A DNA stretch of 64,000 nt from Streptomyces sp. MMG1533 (GCF_001279775.1 NZ_LGDG01000015.1:1-64000), one strand, 5' to 3'. Positions 18,178 to 28,990 are shown, counted from the stretch's first letter. The notes: a model not told the origin generated them from the letters alone. Numbers and translations: made by a program.

Positions 18178-19185
18178 ATGACGGCACCATTGCACGAGCC
18201 GACCGCGGAAGCGGCCCCGAGCGCGGCCGAAGAAGCGGCGCTGGCCAGCGCCGATGCGAAGGCCGTACAGGGGCGTTCCCTGGGCCGGATCGCCTGGGAG
18301 CGCCTGAAGCGGGACAAGCTCGCCCTCACGGGTGGCGTCGTGGTGCTCTTCCTCGTCGTGATCGCGCTGCTCGCCCCGGTCATCACGAGTCTCCTCGGGC
18401 AGGACCCGAACGAGTATCACGAGAGCCTCATCGACCCGCTCTTCGGCACCCCGACGGGCTCCCTGGGCGGCATCAGCGGCGACCACCTGCTCGGCGTCGA
18501 GCCGGTCAACGGCCGCGACATCTTCGCCCGCATCCTCTACGGCGCCCGGATCTCCCTGCTGGTCGGCTTCCTGTCCGCCGTGGTCGCCGTGATCCTCGGA
18601 ACGGTGCTGGGCATCCTCGCGGGGTTCTTCGGCGGCTGGATCGACTCCGTGATCAGCCGGGTGATGGACGGTCTGCTCGCGTTCCCGCAGCTGCTGTTCA
18701 TCATCGCGCTGGTCTCCGTCATGCCGAACGAGATGCTGGGTCTGACCGGGTCGAGTGTGCGTGTCTTCGTGATGATCCTGGTCATCGGATTCTTCGGTTG
18801 GCCCTACATCGGGCGCGTGGTGCGCGGCCAGACGCTCTCGCTGCGTGAGCGCGAGTACGTCGAGGCCGCCCGATCGCTGGGCGCGGGGCGGCTGTACATC
18901 CTGTTCAAGGAACTGCTGCCCAACCTCGTCGCCCCGATCGTCGTGTACACGACGATGATGATCCCCACCAACATCCTCACCGAGGCGGCGCTCAGCTTCC
19001 TGGGCGTGGGCGTCAAGCCGCCCACGGCCTCGTGGGGGCAGATGCTCTCGAGTGCGATCGACTACTACGAGTCGGACCCCATGTACATGGTGGTCCCGGG
19101 AGTGGCGATCTTCATCACCGTGCTGGCCTTCAACCTCTTCGGCGACGGCGTCCGGGACGCGCTGGACCCGAAGGCTTCCCGTTGA
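18178..19185 (+). CDS. Peptide ABC importer permease (OppC/DppC type)
   Basis: The 335-residue inner-membrane permease has an OppC_N segment (AWERLKRDKLALTGGVVVLF, about residues 38-57), then about six membrane helices. The EAA loop reads EYVEAARSLGAGRLYILFKELLPN. It is the first gene of a five-gene importer. The order here is permease C, binding protein A, permease B, ATPases D and F, rather than A-B-C-D-F. A GAGAGGGG ribosome site precedes ATG 18178. It is distinct from a BldK-type operon only by inference from the neighbourhood. Confidence 0.93.
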   Translation: MTAPLHEPTAEAAPSAAEEAALASADAKAVQGRSLGRIAWERLKRDKLALTGGVVVLFLVVIALLAPVITSLLGQDPNEYHESLIDPLFGTPTGSLGGISGDHLLGVEPVNGRDIFARILYGARISLLVGFLSAVVAVILGTVLGILAGFFGGWIDSVISRVMDGLLAFPQLLFIIALVSVMPNEMLGLTGSSVRVFVMILVIGFFGWPYIGRVVRGQTLSLREREYVEAARSLGAGRLYILFKELLPNLVAPIVVYTTMMIPTNILTEAALSFLGVGVKPPTASWGQMLSSAIDYYESDPMYMVVPGVAIFITVLAFNLFGDGVRDALDPKASR

Positions 19186-19223
19186 ACCGCCGAACCGCTG
19201 AACCGCTGAACCGCTGAACCGCT
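19184..19223 (+). repeat. Octanucleotide tandem repeat after the first permease gene
   Basis: GAACCGCC is followed by four exact copies of GAACCGCT (19192-19223). The array begins inside the TGA stop of the permease gene and ends 71 bases before the binding-protein gene. Copy-number variation could alter spacing or RNA folding. Confidence 0.9.
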
Positions 19224-19294
19224 GAAGCTCAGCACCCCAACTGTCCCGTGGCACTCACACGGGGTCTCTCATCAAATCCGGAGGATCCGAGATC

Positions 19295-21091
19295 GTGACT
19301 ACCCAACGCACCTCAGGGCGGCGGAAGCAGGCGTTTGCCGCTGTCGCCGCGGTCGCCGCGCTGCTGACCACGGCGGCGTGCGGCGGCGGTGGAGACGACG
19401 GCGACAACGGCTCGAGCACCGGTGCCGCCGGCTTCGACGCCGCGAACAACAAGGTCGCCCAGGCCTCTGCCGCCAAGAAGGGCGGCACGCTGAAGTTCGG
19501 TGGCGCCCAGGATGCCGACTCGTGGGACACCACGCGCGGTTACTACGGCTTCATGTGGAACTTCGCGCGCTACTACAGCCGCCAGCTCGTCACGGGCAAG
19601 GCCGAGCCGGGTGCGGCCGGTGCCGAGATCACCCCGGACCTCGCGACCTCGACCGCCAAGATCACGGACGACGGCAAGACCTACACGTACACGCTGCGCG
19701 ACGGTGTGACATGGGAGGACGGCAAGCCGATCACGTCCAAGGACGTCAAGTACGGCATCGAGCGCGTGTGGGCGCAGGACGTGCTGTCCGGCGGCCCCGT
19801 CTACCTGAAGGACGTCCTCGACCCCAAGGGCGAGTACAAGGGCCCGTACAAGGACACCTCCGCGGACAAGCTGGGTCTGAAGGCGATCGACACGCCCGAC
19901 GACAAGACCATCGTCTTCCACCTGCCGCAGGCCAACTCGGACTTCGAGGAGATGCTGGCCCTGGTCTCGGCCTCCCCGGTCCGCCAGGACAAGGACACCA
20001 AGTCCAAGTACGGTCTGCACCCGTTCTCCTCCGGCCCGTACAAGTTCCAGTCGTACAGCCCGGGCAAGGACCTCACGCTGGTCCGCAACCCCGAGTGGAA
20101 GCAGGCCTCGGACCCGATCCGCAAGGCCTACCCGGACAAGATCACCGTCCAGTTCTTCTCGGACGCCAACCAGCTCGACCAGCGTCTGCTCAACGGTGAC
20201 CTGGACCTCGACATCAACCAGACCGGCATGTCGCCGCAGGGCCGCACCACCGCCCTGAAGCAGCACAAGGCCAACCTGGACAACCCGGTCTCCGGCTACA
20301 TCCGTTACGCGGTCTTCCCGCAGAGCGTGAAGCCGTTCGACAACGTCGAGTGCCGCAAGGCCGTGATCTACGGCGCCGACCACGTGTCGCTGCAGACCGC
20401 GCGCGGCGGCCCGGTCGCCGGTGGTGACATCGGCACCAACATGCTGCCGCCGTCGATCCCGGGCGCCGAGGGCCAGAAGTACGACCCGTACGAGCTCGCG
20501 GGTGCCAACAAGACCGGCAACGAGGCCAAGGCCAAGGAGGCCCTGAAGGCCTGCGGCAAGCCGAGCGGCTTCTCCACCACCATCGCGGTCCGCAACAACA
20601 AGCCGGTCGAGGTGGCCACCGCCCAGTCCCTGCAGGCGTCGCTGAAGAAGATCGGCATCACCGCCGAGATCGAGCAGTACGACGGTTCGCAGACCACCGG
20701 CATCATCGGCAGCCCCGCCAACGTGAAGAAGAAGGGCTTCGGCATCATCATCATGGGCTGGGGTCCGGACTTCCCGTCCGTGCAGGGCTTCGGTCTGCCG
20801 CTGTGGGACAGCAAGTACATCCTGGACAGCGGTAACTCCAACTACGCGCTGATCAAGGACAAGACGATCGACGGCCTGTTCGACTCCTACGTCACCACGC
20901 TGGACGACGCGGGCAAGGAAAAGATCGCCACGGAGATCAACCACAAGGTGATGGAGGGCGCGTACTACCTGCCCTTCGTCTTCGAGAAGTTCATCAACTG
21001 GCGCTCGGACAACCTGGCGAACGTGTACACCACCGACGGCTACAGCGGTATGTACGACTTCGTCAACCTCGGTCTGAAGTCCGCCAAGTAA
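19295..21091 (+). CDS. Peptide ABC importer substrate-binding lipoprotein
   Basis: The 598-residue protein has a lipoprotein signal with lipobox LTTAAC (Cys29) and an acidic Gly/Asp-rich tether. An SBP_bac_5 fold follows, with DVKYGIERVW, HPFSSGPYKFQSY and LNGDLDLDINQTG. It captures oligopeptides or similar solutes outside the membrane for the surrounding permeases. GTG 19295 has GGAGGATC well placed upstream. It is followed by a strong hairpin before the next permease gene, consistent with higher binding-protein expression. Confidence 0.95.
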   Translation: MTTQRTSGRRKQAFAAVAAVAALLTTAACGGGGDDGDNGSSTGAAGFDAANNKVAQASAAKKGGTLKFGGAQDADSWDTTRGYYGFMWNFARYYSRQLVTGKAEPGAAGAEITPDLATSTAKITDDGKTYTYTLRDGVTWEDGKPITSKDVKYGIERVWAQDVLSGGPVYLKDVLDPKGEYKGPYKDTSADKLGLKAIDTPDDKTIVFHLPQANSDFEEMLALVSASPVRQDKDTKSKYGLHPFSSGPYKFQSYSPGKDLTLVRNPEWKQASDPIRKAYPDKITVQFFSDANQLDQRLLNGDLDLDINQTGMSPQGRTTALKQHKANLDNPVSGYIRYAVFPQSVKPFDNVECRKAVIYGADHVSLQTARGGPVAGGDIGTNMLPPSIPGAEGQKYDPYELAGANKTGNEAKAKEALKACGKPSGFSTTIAVRNNKPVEVATAQSLQASLKKIGITAEIEQYDGSQTTGIIGSPANVKKKGFGIIIMGWGPDFPSVQGFGLPLWDSKYILDSGNSNYALIKDKTIDGLFDSYVTTLDDAGKEKIATEINHKVMEGAYYLPFVFEKFINWRSDNLANVYTTDGYSGMYDFVNLGLKSAK

Positions 21092-21147
21092 TCCCGGCAC
21101 ACCCGCCACACGGCACGAAAGGCAGGTGAAGGCCGGCGCAGCGTGAT

Positions 21148-21180
21148 CGTGGGCCATCGGACGACCTCCGGTGGCCCACG
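21148..21180 (+). terminator. Strong intra-operon hairpin after the binding-protein gene
   Basis: CGTGGGCCA (21148-21156) pairs with TGGCCCACG (21172-21180), extended inward by CGGA/TCCG. No U-tract is present. This is typical of 3'-end stabilisers that raise the binding-protein mRNA relative to downstream permeases. Confidence 0.6.
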
Positions 21181-21201
21181 GTCCGCGGCGGGCCGAGAGC
21201 T

Positions 21202-22196
<995 letters not shown>

Positions 22197-22200
<4 letters not shown>

Positions 22201-23294
22201 CCGAACTCAGCAAGAGCGGAGCGGCCGTGGGCGAGCCCACCGGTTCCTCGCCCGCCCCGACCTCCTTCCTGGAAGTGCGCGACCTGAAGGTGCACTTCCC
22301 GACCGACGACGGCCTGGTCAAGTCCGTCGACGGGCTCAGCTTCCAGCTGGAGAAGGGCAAGACCCTCGGCATCGTGGGCGAGTCCGGCTCCGGCAAGTCG
22401 GTGACCTCGCTCGGCATCATGGGCCTGCACACCGCCGGCCAGTACGGCAAGCGCAAGGCACAGATCTCCGGCGAGATCTGGCTGGACGGGACCGAGCTCC
22501 TGTCCGCCGACCCGGACTACGTGCGCAAGCTGCGCGGCCGTGAGATGGCGATGATCTTCCAGGATCCGCTGTCGGCGCTGCACCCGTACTACACGATCGG
22601 CCAGCAGATCGTGGAGGCGTACCGGATCCACCACGACGTCGACAAGAAGACCGCCAAGCGCCGCGCGGTCGAGATGCTCGACCGGGTCGGCATCCCGCAG
22701 CCGGACAAGCGGGTCGACAGCTACCCGCACGAGTTCTCCGGCGGCATGCGCCAGCGCGCGATGATCGCGATGTCGCTGGTCAACAACCCCGAGCTGCTGA
22801 TCGCGGACGAGCCGACGACCGCCCTGGACGTGACCGTCCAGGCGCAGATCCTCGACCTGATCCGCGACCTGCAGAAGGAGTTCGGCTCCGCGGTCATCGT
22901 CATCACCCACGACCTGGGCGTCGTCGCCGAACTCGCCGACGACATCCTGGTGATGTACGGCGGCCGCTGCGTCGAGCGGGGCCCGGCCGACAAGGTGTTC
23001 TACGAGCCCCGGCACCCCTACACCTGGGGCCTGCTCGGCTCGATGCCGCGCCTGGACCGCGAGCAGCAGGAGCGCCTGATCCCGGTCAAGGGCTCCCCGC
23101 CCTCGCTGATCAACATCCCGTCCGGCTGCGCCTTCAACCCGCGCTGCCCGTACGCGGACCTCCCGAAGGACAACGTCACCCGCACCGTCCGCCCCGAGCT
23201 CGCCGAAGTGGGCAGCCGGCACTGGGCCGCCTGCCACCTGGGCAAGGAGCAGCGGGAGCGTATCTGGACCGAAGAGATTGCGCCGAAGCTGTGA
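22197..23294 (+). CDS. Peptide ABC importer ATPase (OppD/DppD type)
   Basis: The 365-residue ATPase has Walker [12 protein letters not shown], signature [15 protein letters not shown] and Walker [15 protein letters not shown]. The C-terminal oligopeptide-transporter domain contains a cysteine motif ([12 protein letters not shown] plus HWAACHL) that in the family can hold an iron-sulfur cluster. Its start overlaps the permease stop and its own stop overlaps the next gene as GTGA. It energises import with the OppF-type ATPase. Confidence 0.96.
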
Positions 23295-24532
23295 GTGACG
23301 ACGAGAAAGCGGTGAGCATTCCCGCGCAGGGCGAGGCTCCTCAGCAGGAGCGCGCCACCCTCACGAAGGACGCCGCCCCCGGCGAGGTCCTGCTGAAGGT
23401 GACCGGGCTGAAGAAGCACTTCCCGATCAAGAAGGGGCTGCTCCAGCGCCAGGTCGGCGCGGTGCACGCGGTCGACGGCATCGACTTCGAGGTCCGCTCC
23501 GGCGAGACGCTCGGCGTCGTGGGCGAGTCCGGCTGCGGCAAGTCCACGATGGGCCGGCTGATCACCCGGCTGCTCGAACCGACCGCCGGAAAGGTCGAGT
23601 TCGAGGGCAGGGACATCACGCACCTCGGCGTGGGCGGCATGCGTCCGCTGCGCCGCGACGTGCAGATGATCTTCCAGGACCCGTACTCGTCGCTGAACCC
23701 GCGCCACACCATCGGCACGATCGTCGGCGCTCCCTTCAAGCTGCAGGGCGTCGAGCCCGAGGGCGGCATCAAGAAGGAAGTGCAGCGGCTGCTGTCGGTC
23801 GTGGGCCTCAACCCGGAGCACTACAACCGCTACCCGCACGAGTTCTCCGGCGGTCAGCGCCAGCGCATCGGCATCGCCCGCGCGCTCGCGCTCAACCCGA
23901 AGCTGGTCGTGGCGGACGAGCCGGTCTCGGCTCTGGACGTGTCGATCCAGGCGCAGGTCGTGAACCTGCTGGACGACCTCCAGCAGGAGCTGGGCCTGAC
24001 GTACGTGATCATCGCGCACGACCTCTCGGTCGTCCGGCACGTCTCGGACCGCATCGCGGTGATGTACCTCGGCAAGATCGTGGAGCTCGCCGACCGCGAC
24101 GCGCTGTACAGGGCGCCGATGCACCCGTACACCAAGGCGCTGATGTCGGCGGTGCCGATCCCGGACCCCAGGCGCAAGAACGCCAAGAGCGAGCGCATCC
24201 TGCTCAAGGGCGACGTGCCCTCGCCGATCTCCCCGCCGAGCGGCTGCCGCTTCCACACCCGGTGCTGGAAGGCGACGGAGATCTGCAGGACGACCGAGCC
24301 GCCGCTCGTCGAGCTGAAGCCCGGTCAGCAGGTCGCCTGCCACCACCCGGAGAACTTCGAGGACCAGGCCCCGCAGGACACGGTGCTGCTGTCCGTCGCC
24401 AAGGAGGCGGCCGAGCTGGTCGCGGACGAGGTGCTGGCGGAGTCGGCGGAGACCTCGGCGGCGGTGGCGGCGGAGGTCGAGGCCACTTCGGGGGAGTCCA
24501 CGCAGGGCGAAACCCCGTCCAAGGAGAAGTAG
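23291..24532 (+). CDS. Peptide ABC importer ATPase (OppF/DppF type)
   Basis: The 413-residue ATPase has Walker [14 protein letters not shown], signature [15 protein letters not shown] and Walker [16 protein letters not shown] Cys-containing C-terminal segment reads [14 protein letters not shown] and QQVACHHPE. About 55 extra C-terminal residues are rich in Ala, Glu and Ser and look disordered, beyond the usual end of the family. It closes the importer operon just before a strong terminator. Confidence 0.96.
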   Translation: MSDDEKAVSIPAQGEAPQQERATLTKDAAPGEVLLKVTGLKKHFPIKKGLLQRQVGAVHAVDGIDFEVRSGETLGVVGESGCGKSTMGRLITRLLEPTAGKVEFEGRDITHLGVGGMRPLRRDVQMIFQDPYSSLNPRHTIGTIVGAPFKLQGVEPEGGIKKEVQRLLSVVGLNPEHYNRYPHEFSGGQRQRIGIARALALNPKLVVADEPVSALDVSIQAQVVNLLDDLQQELGLTYVIIAHDLSVVRHVSDRIAVMYLGKIVELADRDALYRAPMHPYTKALMSAVPIPDPRRKNAKSERILLKGDVPSPISPPSGCRFHTRCWKATEICRTTEPPLVELKPGQQVACHHPENFEDQAPQDTVLLSVAKEAAELVADEVLAESAETSAAVAAEVEATSGESTQGETPSKEK

Positions 24533-24560
24533 TTCCGGAGCGGCGACCCCGCACGACGAT

Positions 24561-24595
24561 CGAGCCCCCGCCTTCGTTTGAAAGGCGGGGGCTCG
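24561..24595 (+). terminator. Hairpin terminator of the importer operon
   Basis: CGAGCCCCCGCCTT (24561-24574) and AAGGCGGGGGCTCG (24582-24595) form a perfect 14-bp stem with a 7-nt loop, 28 bases after the stop codon. Confidence 0.8.
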
Positions 24596-24616
24596 CTGTC
24601 GGGTAAGAATGTTCGA

Positions 24617-25273
24617 GTGCTTCAGCAACTTTTCAGCCCGTCCGTCCAGCACACGCTCGACCTGGTCGGCATCTTCGTCTTCGCCATCTCCGGCGCCCTG
24701 CTGGCCGTCCGCAAGAACTTCGACGTCTTCGGCATCGCCGTGCTCGCCGAGGTGACCGCGCTGGGCGGCGGGCTGTTCCGCGACCTGATCATCGGGGCCG
24801 TACCGCCCGCCGCCTTCACCGACCTCGGGTACTTCGTCACCCCGCTGCTCGCCGCCCTCCTGGTCTTCTTCCTGCACCCGCACGTGGAGCGCATCCAGGC
24901 CGGCGTGAACGTCTTCGACGCCGCCGGCCTCGGCCTGTTCTGCGTCGCCGGCACGACGAAGGCGTACGAGTACGGGCTCGGCCTGACCCAGTCGGCGGCC
25001 CTCGGCCTCGCCACCGCGGTCGGCGGCGGTGTGCTGCGGGACGTGCTGGCCAACGAGGTGCCCTCGCTGCTGCGCTGGGACCGCGACCTGTACGCGGTCC
25101 CGGCGATGGTCGGCGCCACCATGGTGGTCCTGTGCATCCACTACGACGTCCTCAACCCGCTCACCAGCGCCCTCGCGGTCGTCACCGCCTTCGTCCTGCG
25201 GCTGCTCGCCATGAGGTTCCACTGGCGAGCGCCGCGTGCGTGGAACCGCCGGTCGACCGTACGGGAGGAGTAG
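24617..25273 (+). CDS. TRIC/UPF0126-family cation channel protein
   Basis: The 218-residue membrane protein has about seven helices built from two similar halves, each with a glycine-rich hinge: GGGLFRDLI and GGGVLRDVLAN. This internal duplication is diagnostic of bacterial TRIC/YadS proteins, trimeric cation channels. GTG 24617 gives the standard N-terminus. The last 92 bases overlap the convergent esterase gene, so both C-termini are encoded in the same DNA. Confidence 0.88.
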   Translation: MLQQLFSPSVQHTLDLVGIFVFAISGALLAVRKNFDVFGIAVLAEVTALGGGLFRDLIIGAVPPAAFTDLGYFVTPLLAALLVFFLHPHVERIQAGVNVFDAAGLGLFCVAGTTKAYEYGLGLTQSAALGLATAVGGGVLRDVLANEVPSLLRWDRDLYAVPAMVGATMVVLCIHYDVLNPLTSALAVVTAFVLRLLAMRFHWRAPRAWNRRSTVREE

Positions 25274-26390
25274 TGGCGGGAGGAGTGGTGGCGCCGAGGC
25301 CCAGTTGTTCGGTCAGCCAGCGGAAGGCGGGCACCACCTGGGGCCGCCACAGCGCCATGGTGTGCCCGCCCGCGCTCTTCGGGATGTAGACCACGTGCAC
25401 GGTCGTCGGCGCCTTCGCGATCTGTTCGAGGGCCACGGCATCCTGGTAGCCGTCGTCCGGCTGGCCGGAGAGGTAGAGCGCGATCCGGGGCGGGGTGCGG
25501 GCCTCGCGCAGCAGCACGTAGGGGTTGTTCGCGTTGCGCAGGACGGGGTTCTGCGCGGCGAGCGAACTGCGTTCGCCGATCGGGTCGTTGTACCCGGACA
25601 GGGCGACCGCGGCCCGGTAGCGGTCGGGGTGCGCGACGGCGAGCTTCGCCGCGCAGTGCGCGCCCGCCGAGTAACCGGCCACCGCCCAGCCTGCCGGGGC
25701 GGACTCGGCGCGGAAGTTGGCCATGACCATTCTCGGCACGTCCACGCTGAGCCAGCTGTCGGCGTTCACCGTGCCCGGGATGTTGGCGCAGCCCGGGTCC
25801 ACGCCGGCCAGCAGGTTGGTGCGCGGGGCGACCAGGATGAACGGCGCGACCTCGCTGTGGCGCATCAGCGGCAGCAGCTGTTCGTCGGCGTGGAGGGACC
25901 CGAACCAGGCCTTCGCCGAGCCGGGATAGCCCGACAGCAGCTCGACGACCGGGAACCTGTGGTGCCGGTAGGCGGGTTCGTCGTACTGCGGTGGCAGCCA
26001 GACGTAGACCTCGGCGTTCACGCCCGACACCCGGCCCTTGAGCTGGGTGACGCGCACCCCTGAGGCCTCCGTGAAGGTCTGCCGGACCTTGGGCAACCGC
26101 TCCAGCGCGATCCCGCCGGTGCCGTCGGCGCCCAGGTCGGCGGCCTGCTGGACGTGGTCGCCGGTGCCGAGGAGGTCGGCCCAGTCGTCGTAGAGGTTGT
26201 TGGAGTTGTTGACCAGCACGAAGACCAGGGCGACCGCCGTGCCCTGGGCGAACAGCAGCATCAGCACCCGGGCCGCGGCGCGCAGGGCCCGGGGTCCCCG
26301 CAGCCGCGACCACAGCGCGAACGGCAGCGCGAGGGCGACGACGGCCAGCGCGATCAGGGTGCAGAGGAACGAAGTCCCGGTGAGGCTCAT
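25182..26390 (-). CDS. Membrane-anchored esterase, alpha/beta-hydrolase fold (esterase D / Ag85-like)
   Basis: The product is about 402 residues. Two or three N-terminal membrane segments (TSFLCTLIALAVVALALPF and a second near residues 50-65) anchor an extracytoplasmic esterase domain. Its nucleophile elbow is AGYSAGAH; a candidate Asp lies in SGQPDDGYQ and a candidate His in SAGGHTMALW. This resembles actinobacterial putative esterases related to mycolyltransferases. The start at 26390 (MSLTGTSF) is preferred to a longer form whose extension lacks conservation signals. The C-terminal tail is low-complexity Thr/Pro/Arg and antisense to the TRIC gene. Confidence 0.85.
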   Translation of the reverse strand: MSLTGTSFLCTLIALAVVALALPFALWSRLRGPRALRAAARVLMLLFAQGTAVALVFVLVNNSNNLYDDWADLLGTGDHVQQAADLGADGTGGIALERLPKVRQTFTEASGVRVTQLKGRVSGVNAEVYVWLPPQYDEPAYRHHRFPVVELLSGYPGSAKAWFGSLHADEQLLPLMRHSEVAPFILVAPRTNLLAGVDPGCANIPGTVNADSWLSVDVPRMVMANFRAESAPAGWAVAGYSAGAHCAAKLAVAHPDRYRAAVALSGYNDPIGERSSLAAQNPVLRNANNPYVLLREARTPPRIALYLSGQPDDGYQDAVALEQIAKAPTTVHVVYIPKSAGGHTMALWRPQVVPAFRWLTEQLGLGATTPPATTPPVRSTGGSTHAALASGTSWRAAAGRRR

Positions 26391-26566
26391 GTATCCGGAG
26401 AGGGAAGGCCGGGCCTTCGGGTTTACGGACGAGTGGGGACACTTACCGAAAAATTGCCCGCGCCTCACCTGGGTGAACGCGATCGACTGAGCGAGCGCGA
26501 TCGACGTTCATGCCGCCGTAACGATAAAAGCTACCGCTTAGTAATCACCTGTTGTACCGTTCAGGC

Positions 26567-27418
26567 ATGCCAGAAGCAGCTACCGTGCGCGCCGTCATCG
26601 GCGACAGCGAGTTCGACCGGGACACCGCGGTCACCCTGCGCGAACCCGGCGTCTACGACATCGACCTCTCCGCCGGCTGGACGATCATCAGCGCCGTCAA
26701 CGGCGGCTATCTGCTGGCCGTCCTGGGCCGCGCCCTCGCGGACGCTCTGCCGCACGCCGACCCGTTCACCATCTCGGCGCACTACCTGACCGCGTCCGAG
26801 CCCGGCCCGGCGGTCGTCCGCACGGACGTCGTCCGCACCGGCCGCACCCTGTCGACCGGCCAGGCCTCCCTCTTCCAGTACGACGACCAGGGCCGCGAGG
26901 TCGAACGCATCCGCGTCCTCGCCTCCTACGGAGACCTGGACTCGCTGCCGGACGACGTCCGTACGACGGCCGAGCCGCCCGCGATCCCGCCCATGGAACA
27001 GTGCTTCGGGCCGCAGGACGGTCCGGCGCCGGTGTCCGGCAGCTCGGCGATCGCCGACCGGCTGATGCTGAAGCTGGACCCGTCGACGCTGGGCTGGGCG
27101 CTCGGAGCGCCGTCCGGCAAGGGCGAGATGCGGTCCTGGTTCGGCCTCGCCGACGGCCGCGACCCCGACCCCTTCTCGCTGCTCCTCGCGGTCGACGCGC
27201 TGCCGCCGACCGCCTTCGAGATCGGCCTGTCCGGCTGGGTGCCCACGGTCGAGCTGACGGTCCACGTCCGCAGCCGCCCGGCCCCGGGCCCGCTGCGCGT
27301 CTCGATCACCACCCGCAACCTCGCCGGCGGCTTCCTGGAGGAGGACGCCGAGGTGTGGGACAGCGCGGACCGGCTGGTCGCGCAGTCGCGACAGCTGGCC
27401 AGGGCCAGGCTGGGCTGA
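26567..27418 (+). CDS. Acyl-CoA thioesterase, double hotdog (TesB/4HBT_3-like)
   Basis: The 283-residue protein is built of two hotdog repeats: an N-terminal half with DIDLSAGWTIISAVNGGYLLAV and HADPFTISAHYLTAS, and a C-terminal half with DPFSLLLAVDALPPTAFE and PTVELTVHVRSRP. It should hydrolyse or sequester acyl-CoA in the cytosol. ATG 26567 starts the conserved region. The divergent promoter region to the esterase (176 bp) has a TACCGCTTAGTAATC stretch 30-40 bases before the start that may be a regulator site. Confidence 0.85.
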   Translation: MPEAATVRAVIGDSEFDRDTAVTLREPGVYDIDLSAGWTIISAVNGGYLLAVLGRALADALPHADPFTISAHYLTASEPGPAVVRTDVVRTGRTLSTGQASLFQYDDQGREVERIRVLASYGDLDSLPDDVRTTAEPPAIPPMEQCFGPQDGPAPVSGSSAIADRLMLKLDPSTLGWALGAPSGKGEMRSWFGLADGRDPDPFSLLLAVDALPPTAFEIGLSGWVPTVELTVHVRSRPAPGPLRVSITTRNLAGGFLEEDAEVWDSADRLVAQSRQLARARLG

Positions 27419-27476
27419 GCGGCCGTACCGGGGCCCTGGCGGCCCCGGTCCCGGCCCTGCCCTGGATCCTGGTGCG

Positions 27477-28481
27477 GTGAAGTCCGACCGTCTGCTGTCG
27501 ATCCTGCTGCTCCTCCAGACCCGCGGCCGCGTCCCGGCGCCCGAACTCGCCGACCGCCTCGAGGTGTCCGTGCGCACCATCTACCGGGACGTCGAGGCCC
27601 TGTCCGCCTCCGGCGTCCCGGTCTACGCCGAACGAGGCCGGCACGGCGGCATCGAGCTGCTCGCCGGGTTCCGTACGGACGTCACGGGGCTGACCGCCGA
27701 CGAGTCCCGCGCGTTGTTCATCCTGGCCGCCCAGGGCGCGCACGCCGCGCTCGGCCTGGACGCGGCGCTGGGCTCGGCCCTGCGCAAGGTGATGGCCGCG
27801 CTGCCCGCCCCGCACCGCCCGGCCGCCGAGGTGGCCTCCCGCCGCATCCTCGTCGACGCCACGCGCTGGAAGGGCGGTCCGCGGCAGGCGGTGGACCTGG
27901 AGGCGTTGCAGGACGCGGTGTTCGCCGACCGCAGGCTGCGGCTGCGCTACCGGCACAGCGGTGAGCGGGAGGTGCGGACGTACACCGTGGACCCGTACGG
28001 CCTGGTCGCCAAGGCGGGCGTCTGGTACCTGGTCGCCGACCGGCGCACGAGACCGCGGCTCTTCCGCGCCGACCGGGTGCGGTCGGCGACCGTCCTCGCC
28101 GACCCGGTCAGGCGGCGCCCCGGCGTCGAACTCGCCGACGTCTGGGAACTGTTGCGCAGGCAGGTCGAGGAACGCCCCGGCGGACTCGACGTCACCGTCC
28201 GCGTCCGCCGCGACCGCCTCGACCGGTTCCTGCGCATCAACGCCTCGTCGCTGGTCGAACTCCCCGACGACGACGGCGAGAGCACGTGGGTGACGGCCCG
28301 TCTGGCGTACGGCGTGCTCGGCGAGGCCCGTCAACTGCTGCAGTTCTCCGACCGGGTGGAGGTGCTCTCCCCGCCGGAAGTGCGCGAGGAACTGGCCCGG
28401 GCGGCCGCTTCTGTCACGGACTTGTACCAGCGAGTAAGTGCAGAGGCCGAGGAGAACCCCAGGTCAGACGGGTCGCTTTAG
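27477..28481 (+). CDS. WYL-domain transcriptional regulator (YafY type)
   Basis: The 334-residue protein has an N-terminal HTH_11 (MKSDRLLSILLLLQTRGRVPAPELADRLEVSVRTIYRDVEAL spans residues 1-42) and a WYL ligand-binding domain around residues 140-220 (RRLRLRYRHS, VDPYGLVAKAGVWYLVADR). A WCX-like C-terminal domain follows. Such proteins bind nucleotides, nucleic acids or small ligands. It follows the thioesterase by 58 bp on the same strand and may share its transcript. Confidence 0.9.
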   Translation: MKSDRLLSILLLLQTRGRVPAPELADRLEVSVRTIYRDVEALSASGVPVYAERGRHGGIELLAGFRTDVTGLTADESRALFILAAQGAHAALGLDAALGSALRKVMAALPAPHRPAAEVASRRILVDATRWKGGPRQAVDLEALQDAVFADRRLRLRYRHSGEREVRTYTVDPYGLVAKAGVWYLVADRRTRPRLFRADRVRSATVLADPVRRRPGVELADVWELLRRQVEERPGGLDVTVRVRRDRLDRFLRINASSLVELPDDDGESTWVTARLAYGVLGEARQLLQFSDRVEVLSPPEVREELARAAASVTDLYQRVSAEAEENPRSDGSL

Positions 28482-28594
28482 TCACGCTTTGCCTTGCGCA
28501 CAGGTGGGGGACAGGGCGGGCCCAAGGAACCCTCAAGGGACGTTGGTTGAGTGCCCGCCTCAGGACCCCCTCATCCTCCTTGGAGTTGTTTCTC

Positions 28595-28990
28595 ATGAAG
28601 CGTGTGCGTCTCGTCCCCGCAGTGGCCCTGCTGGCGCTCTCGCCCCTCGCCCTCGTGGCCTGCGGCTCGGGCGACTCGTCGTCGTCCTCGAACACCGGCA
28701 ACTCCGGCCAGAGCCAGACCTGTTCGCCGCCGTCCGGTGCGCCGAGCGGCAACCCGTCGGGGATGCCGAGCGGTGCCCCGTCGGGCGCCCCCACCGGCAA
28801 CGCGACCGCCCAGCCGTCCGGTGTGCCCTCGGACATGCCGAGCGGCGCGCCCTCCGGTGGGCCGGGCGGCGGCCAGGGCGGTCCCGGCGGAGGCCAGGGC
28901 GGTGGCTGCGGCGGCGGCCCGGGCGGGGGCGGTGCCCAGCCCAGCGGTGCGCCGAGCCAGCAGGCGACGGCATCGGCGACGAAGAGCTGA
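28595..28990 (+). CDS. Low-complexity Pro/Ser/Gly-rich lipoprotein
   Basis: The 131-residue protein has a clear lipoprotein signal (MKRVRLVP start, lipobox LVAC) and a Ser-rich tether. The mature part is made of PSGAPSG/PSGMPSG repeats and a Gly-Gln/Gly-Cys-rich block. Two cysteines lie in the mature part apart from the lipid Cys. No enzyme fold is possible; it is probably a surface spacer or wall-associated filament. GGAG precedes the ATG. Homologues would be hard to align because of composition. Confidence 0.75.
   Translation: MKRVRLVPAVALLALSPLALVACGSGDSSSSSNTGNSGQSQTCSPPSGAPSGNPSGMPSGAPSGAPTGNATAQPSGVPSDMPSGAPSGGPGGGQGGPGGGQGGGCGGGPGGGGAQPSGAPSQQATASATKS

Noticed and set aside
19313..21157. 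Minus-strand frame opposite the binding-protein gene
   Set aside because: It mirrors codon bias of the importer gene; no start signal or domain.
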